From Amaurobius ferox (taxonomy: Eukaryota > Arthropoda > Arachnida > Araneae > Amaurobiidae), in NCBI GenBank assembly GCA_951213105.1, contig OX578133.1, positions 144,453,051-144,517,050 of the forward strand: a stretch of DNA of 64,000 bases, written 5' to 3'. Shown piece by piece: positions 60,269 through 64,000 of the stretch (position 1 is its first letter; each line of letters starts with the position of its first letter). The notes beneath the pieces are model-generated. The model saw only the letters and a program-made list of their open reading frames with translations, had not been told where the DNA came from and did not search any database. A program made the translations under genes and the position numbers.

Positions 60269-61465
60269 CTGAAATTTTTGAGACAGAAGTAAACGATATG
60301 AGCAAGAAAAAAATTATTGGTCGGATATTTAAATTTGAACTCTTTTATGTCCGCAGACGATAATTTGTGGCAACAACTACAATTTAGAAATCATAGAATA
60401 AATATTGGAAGAAAAGAAAATGGGGTTGACGCGAGAGCATTATCGAGCTATGATTTTCTATGATTTTAAAGTGGGGCTAAATCAAGAAGAATGTCTTCAA
60501 CGGCTACAATTAGCATATAGAAATGATGCTCCATCTTGTGCCACTGTATGCAGATGGTTTACAGAGTTTGAAAGGTCGAAATTCTCTCTTGGATGAGAAA
60601 CACACAGGAAGACCTTTGTCAACTATAGTGCCAGAAAATGTGTTGGTTATTAGAAAAATATTAATCGATAATAATATCTATACCTACCAAATGATACAGA
60701 AGGAACTTAACATTGGATCCGCAGTGATACATAAAATTATTCATGAAGAACTACATACAAAAAAATTCGTTTGTCGTTGGGTCCCCCATTATTTAACAGA
60801 ACGCCGTATCAAAATCAGTAAAGAAACCCTAAAATCACTTACTGATGGTGCACATCGTATTATTTCTAAAATCATAACTGGTGATGAAACGCACATACCG
60901 TTTTTTGACGTCCAAACACGCCAAGAAAGTAAAATATGGGTGTTTGAAGATGATCTCAAACCAACAATGGTGAAAAGACAACGACCAATGATAAAAGTAA
61001 TGTATACCGTGTTCTTCAGAAGTACAAGTCTGGTCAAAGCCATAAATCTAGAGGGACGGAAGACAGTTACAACTAACTGGTACACCATTAAATGTTTTCC
61101 AGAAATTCTTCAGGAAGTGAATGTTAGGGGACTTACACTTCACCATGACAATGCATCCTTTCATTCAGCAAGAATGACATGGCAAGAATGGCAAAATAAT
61201 ATCAGTTTTTTTCAACAGGAGTTTTTTCTTTGGAGTCTAGGTAGAGTACACCGTAACTCTTTTTAACTAACTGAATTTCTTTGCTCATGAAACCTTAGAA
61301 AAATGTAGAGTCCCTATTTTTATGAAAATACCGCCCATTAGAAAAAAATATATGAAATAATTAACTATTTAATTTTTGTATTCAAACTTTCAAATTGTAT
61401 GTATGTGTCTAAAACTAATAGCAGAAGCTTGAAAAACGATGCCAACTATGCTGAAATACCCTGTA
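60269..61465 (+). mobile_element. Decayed mariner element
   Basis: The right end reads 'gctgaaataccctg' followed by TATA (61465-61468), the inverse of a CAGGGTATTTCAGC mariner end. The left end has merged with the (TG)n tract. It probably inserted into the TA array. Confidence 0.6.
60420..61266 (+). pseudogene. Mariner transposase, frameshifted and truncated
   Basis: From ATG 60420 the first frame gives an HTH region, FDFKVGLNQEECLQRL-like (YDFKVGLNQEECLQRLQLAY) and CATVCRWFTEFE. It breaks at about 60571-60576 and resumes one frame on with GRNSLLDEKHTGRP, the usual linker; a 2-base loss fits. Then HKIIHEELHTKKFVCRWVPH, the first catalytic Asp in ITGDETHIPFF (family pattern GDE-W), VMYTVFFRS and the second Asp in LTLHHDNASFHSA. 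The expected 'PYSPDLAP-DF-LF' segment with the third catalytic Asp is missing: the frame ends in SFFQQEFFLWSLG and stops at 61266. So a frameshift and a lost third Asp make it inactive. Confidence 0.85.
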
Positions 61466-61994
61466 TAACCCCACTTGCATTTTACTTTCAAATATACAAG
61501 CCTATATACACTCAAAAAAATTCTGTTTGAGCTTTTAATCTTAATATATATTCTTCTTTTGCTATTTCAACAACATCCGACAGCTAATTGTTTCCTTGTC
61601 TATCAAATTGTTCAAATGTCATGCAAATGGCGACATTCTGTCGAACTAAAGCTTTCTGTAATCATCAACATTCAATTATCCTGCAAAAACATTCTATCTA
61701 TCAAATAGCACTTACATTTGCAACGGAAATTATTCGTTGTAATCTATATCCATTTACAATCATTAGTCTAGACAATTATTTTCTTAGAGTGAGGTCAGGA
61801 CATATCGATTTGTTGTTGATGGTTGAAAAAAGAGTGTGGCATCTGGATTAAGTGATACCATCGGTGATGCATTAGTCTACCAAATATTTTTCTGTGAAAT
61901 GCTATTACTAGTTTGTAGAAAGTTAAGAATATTTACGAAGTTGGTGAATTTAATATACAATAAAAATTTTTGATACAAAAAAAAAAAAAAAAAG
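61466..61994 (+). other. Possible polyadenylated 3' end (retrocopy or 3' UTR)
   Basis: AATAAA at 61959-61964, 12 bases, then an unbroken A18 at 61977-61994. This is the layout of a processed transcript end inserted in the genome. The ORFs upstream (61475-61708, 61588-61851) are unfamiliar, and no target duplication is obvious. Confidence 0.4.
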
Positions 61995-63625
61995 ATGTAT
62001 AAAAGGTTTAACAAATTGTTTCCAAGATTATAGATAAAGTTATGGAAAAGAACAATATAGAAACAGAAAGGGAATTTTGAAGTTATATTTAAATAAACAA
62101 TGGTAGGATATGGTACGTACTAAAATAAACAATCGTACGTATTTTTAATAGTAAAAACCGTAAAATGTCATAAAGTTTAGCAAAATATTTGAAAGATAAT
62201 AGATATGTACAATTTTGGAAGCCGAAAGGGAATAAATTTATTTTTAATCTTTCACATCAGTACGAATTTTAACAGAGATATACATAGAAGCAGAAACATC
62301 ATTAAAAAAAGATTGATTCCATGTACAATAAAACCAAAAGCATATACAATACAACAAAACCCGACTGCCGGATTTTTCATACCATCACAATACTTCCCTT
62401 TTACACATTGTATACATTGAAATGAAAGTAAAATGTATCAACTTAAAAGTATTATTTTTTTTCTTTACTTGTTCTTTGCTACAAATTCATTCTTTTAATA
62501 CCCTAAAAGGAGAAAGCAAGAAAATCAAAAATCGTTTCGAAATTTCGCAATTGTAAATTCTTCTTAAGAAAACATCAACCTCAAATGTAGAAGACCAAAG
62601 CTATATAGAAAATTCAAGCAAATAAAGGACAAAGTTTGTATCTGAAAAACATTTCATTCTAACTAATGATAAAATATCTTATATAATGACAAAATATCTT
62701 ATACCTTCCTTCACACACACATTCACAAGAAAGTAAACTATTTCTTTTAGATAGCCAAAACTATTCTCAGGAGCATCAAGAGGATCTTGATCTCTGTTTA
62801 TTGGCATATATCTATCGCAATTGGTTCGATCTAAACTATCATCAGACAAATCTCTCACAGGATGTCGTTGGGAACTTTTATTTTTAGTCCTGTCAGTCTC
62901 TGGATGGCTTTATTCGTGTTTTTCTTTAGAAATAATAATCTATTGCTTTTGCACTTAACTTATTTCGTATTCAGTAGTTGAAGCAGAGGTAAGCATTAAG
63001 GAATATCGTAAGAGAGAAGCTTAATGCTTATTCTTAACGTGTTTGCTTAAGATTATTGGGACTAACTTATTGGATTTAACCTTACGAGTCTAACCAGTAA
63101 CTTATCGTTTTAAGTAATGAAAAAGTTATAAGTTGTAAATAACGTTATCAAAATTTTTTATCCATCGAGTAACTTTTATCAAAAGTATTTTAAAGAGGTA
63201 TTATGATTTTCTTACTCCTCAATTAGCTAGTTAGCAGAGGGCTTGTCTCGAGATCAAGATGCTGTAAGATCGATACTTTTCCGGTTAAGGTTTTATACTG
63301 ATGTCCGAGTGACATTATTGACCTGATAAACACCATTTGCATACATAAAATAAGGTCATCAAGCCAGGGAATATTGATTTTAAATTAAAAAGAATAGAAA
63401 GTATAGTTCTTTAGTAACTCATACATATAGTCAGCAAACATTTTGTCTTCCTATCAAGAGGTCTGAAGTTCAAGGCATTCTCTCAACTGAACTTCATCAT
63501 ATGGTAGAATGTTTGAAAACTTATTGAATTAGACTCGGAAAAAATTGCTGTAGCTGAACAAACTGAGACTTTGGAACCAGAAGAAGAACCGATATGTTTC
63601 GCAACTAAATAAAATAACAGCCATA
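61995..63625. other. Unassigned 1.6-kb stretch
   Basis: No gene, repeat family or RNA recognised. Confidence 0.3.
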
Positions 63626-64000
63626 TACAGGGTGTCCCAAAAAGATGGAAACGCGCTTTAATTCTTTACCTGTTGGAGATAAGTGGACAATGTAAATTGC
63701 AAAAATGTTGAAAGTAAGGTAGGAAATAAGACGACAAATTTGGTCAATCAGAAAATTTTTATTTTTAATGCAACAAGATCATTAAAAAAAAACCACATTT
63801 CTGCATCTTGTAAAATTGAGCGAGTTATAATTAATTGAAAATTGAACATTGTGAATGGGGACATTATATCAAATTAGAAATGTAAATTTATGACACATCA
63901 CAAAAAAGATAAAACTGGATGATAATACATAGGAGACATTTTTGCGAAATCCGCGTAGGCTCACGATACAATCACGGATTCTTAAGTACTTTTCAATAAC
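63626..64000 (+). mobile_element. Mariner-type left end, cut by the window edge
   Basis: TA followed by CAGGGTGTCCCAAAAAGATG, the classic start of mariner-type inverted ends, in 'catatacaggg' context. No transposase frame begins before the window ends. Confidence 0.55.

Noticed and set aside
60269..60300. Left inverted end of the mariner at 60269
   Set aside because: The bases after the (TG)n tract do not match the inverse of the right end, so the left end is taken as lost.

Overview
This window looks like a gene-poor, transposon-rich piece of an animal nuclear genome, most likely arthropod (a chelicerate such as a spider is my guess, not shown by the sequence). It is strongly AT-rich, has long (TA)n arrays, a tRNA-derived SINE, Helitron-type repeats, Tc1/mariner and hAT fossils and one young Ty3/Gypsy-like LTR retrotransposon. 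I found no host exon I could support, and no tRNA, rRNA, CRISPR or prokaryotic gene. The only long real reading frames belong to the LTR element, all on the minus strand.

Layout. 1-9.4 kb: copies of a ~1.3 kb Helentron/HINE-like family (1857-3156 plus, 8033-9328 minus, a divergent copy before 1775) around a broken Tc1-like transposase (3485-4000 and 5230-5510) and a small MITE (7598-7763). 9.47-24.45 kb: non-autonomous Helitrons joined head to tail (start TC, end hairpin plus CTAG, next copy starting at the next base). The first carries the 8.27 kb LTR retrotransposon at 11680-19947, with an AGTAG target duplication, near-identical LTRs, gag, protease, RT, RNase H and integrase. 24.5-28.4 kb: mariner-type ends and a pair of ~440 bp inverted arms. 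29.5-31.2 kb: HINE with a duplicated 3' half. 31.8-33.8 kb: SINE, then a Tc1-like element with both inverted ends. 34.8-35.6 kb: tandem modules and a hAT transposase fossil. 35.9-37.8 kb: (TA)n arrays around a ~0.73 kb repeat. 39.2-40.5 kb: HINE. 42.8-44.7 and 50.9-53.3 kb: Helitrons on the minus strand. 54.7-58.5 kb: a three-level nest (HINE inside a rosa-like mariner inside an older HINE). 59.2-61.5 kb: (TA)n, second copy of the 0.73 kb repeat in inverse orientation, then a decayed mariner. The window ends in another mariner-type end (63626 on).

Functionally the strongest reading is the LTR element. Gag ends at a UUUAAAC slippery heptamer directly before its UAA stop, followed after 6 nt by a perfect 10-bp stem, and the -1 frame leads straight into protease-RT. 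This is a textbook programmed -1 frameshift arrangement. A second frame break inside RT (+1 relation) has no such signal and probably marks this copy as defective despite its youth. The Helitrons and HINEs here encode no Rep/Helicase, so they would depend on proteins encoded elsewhere.
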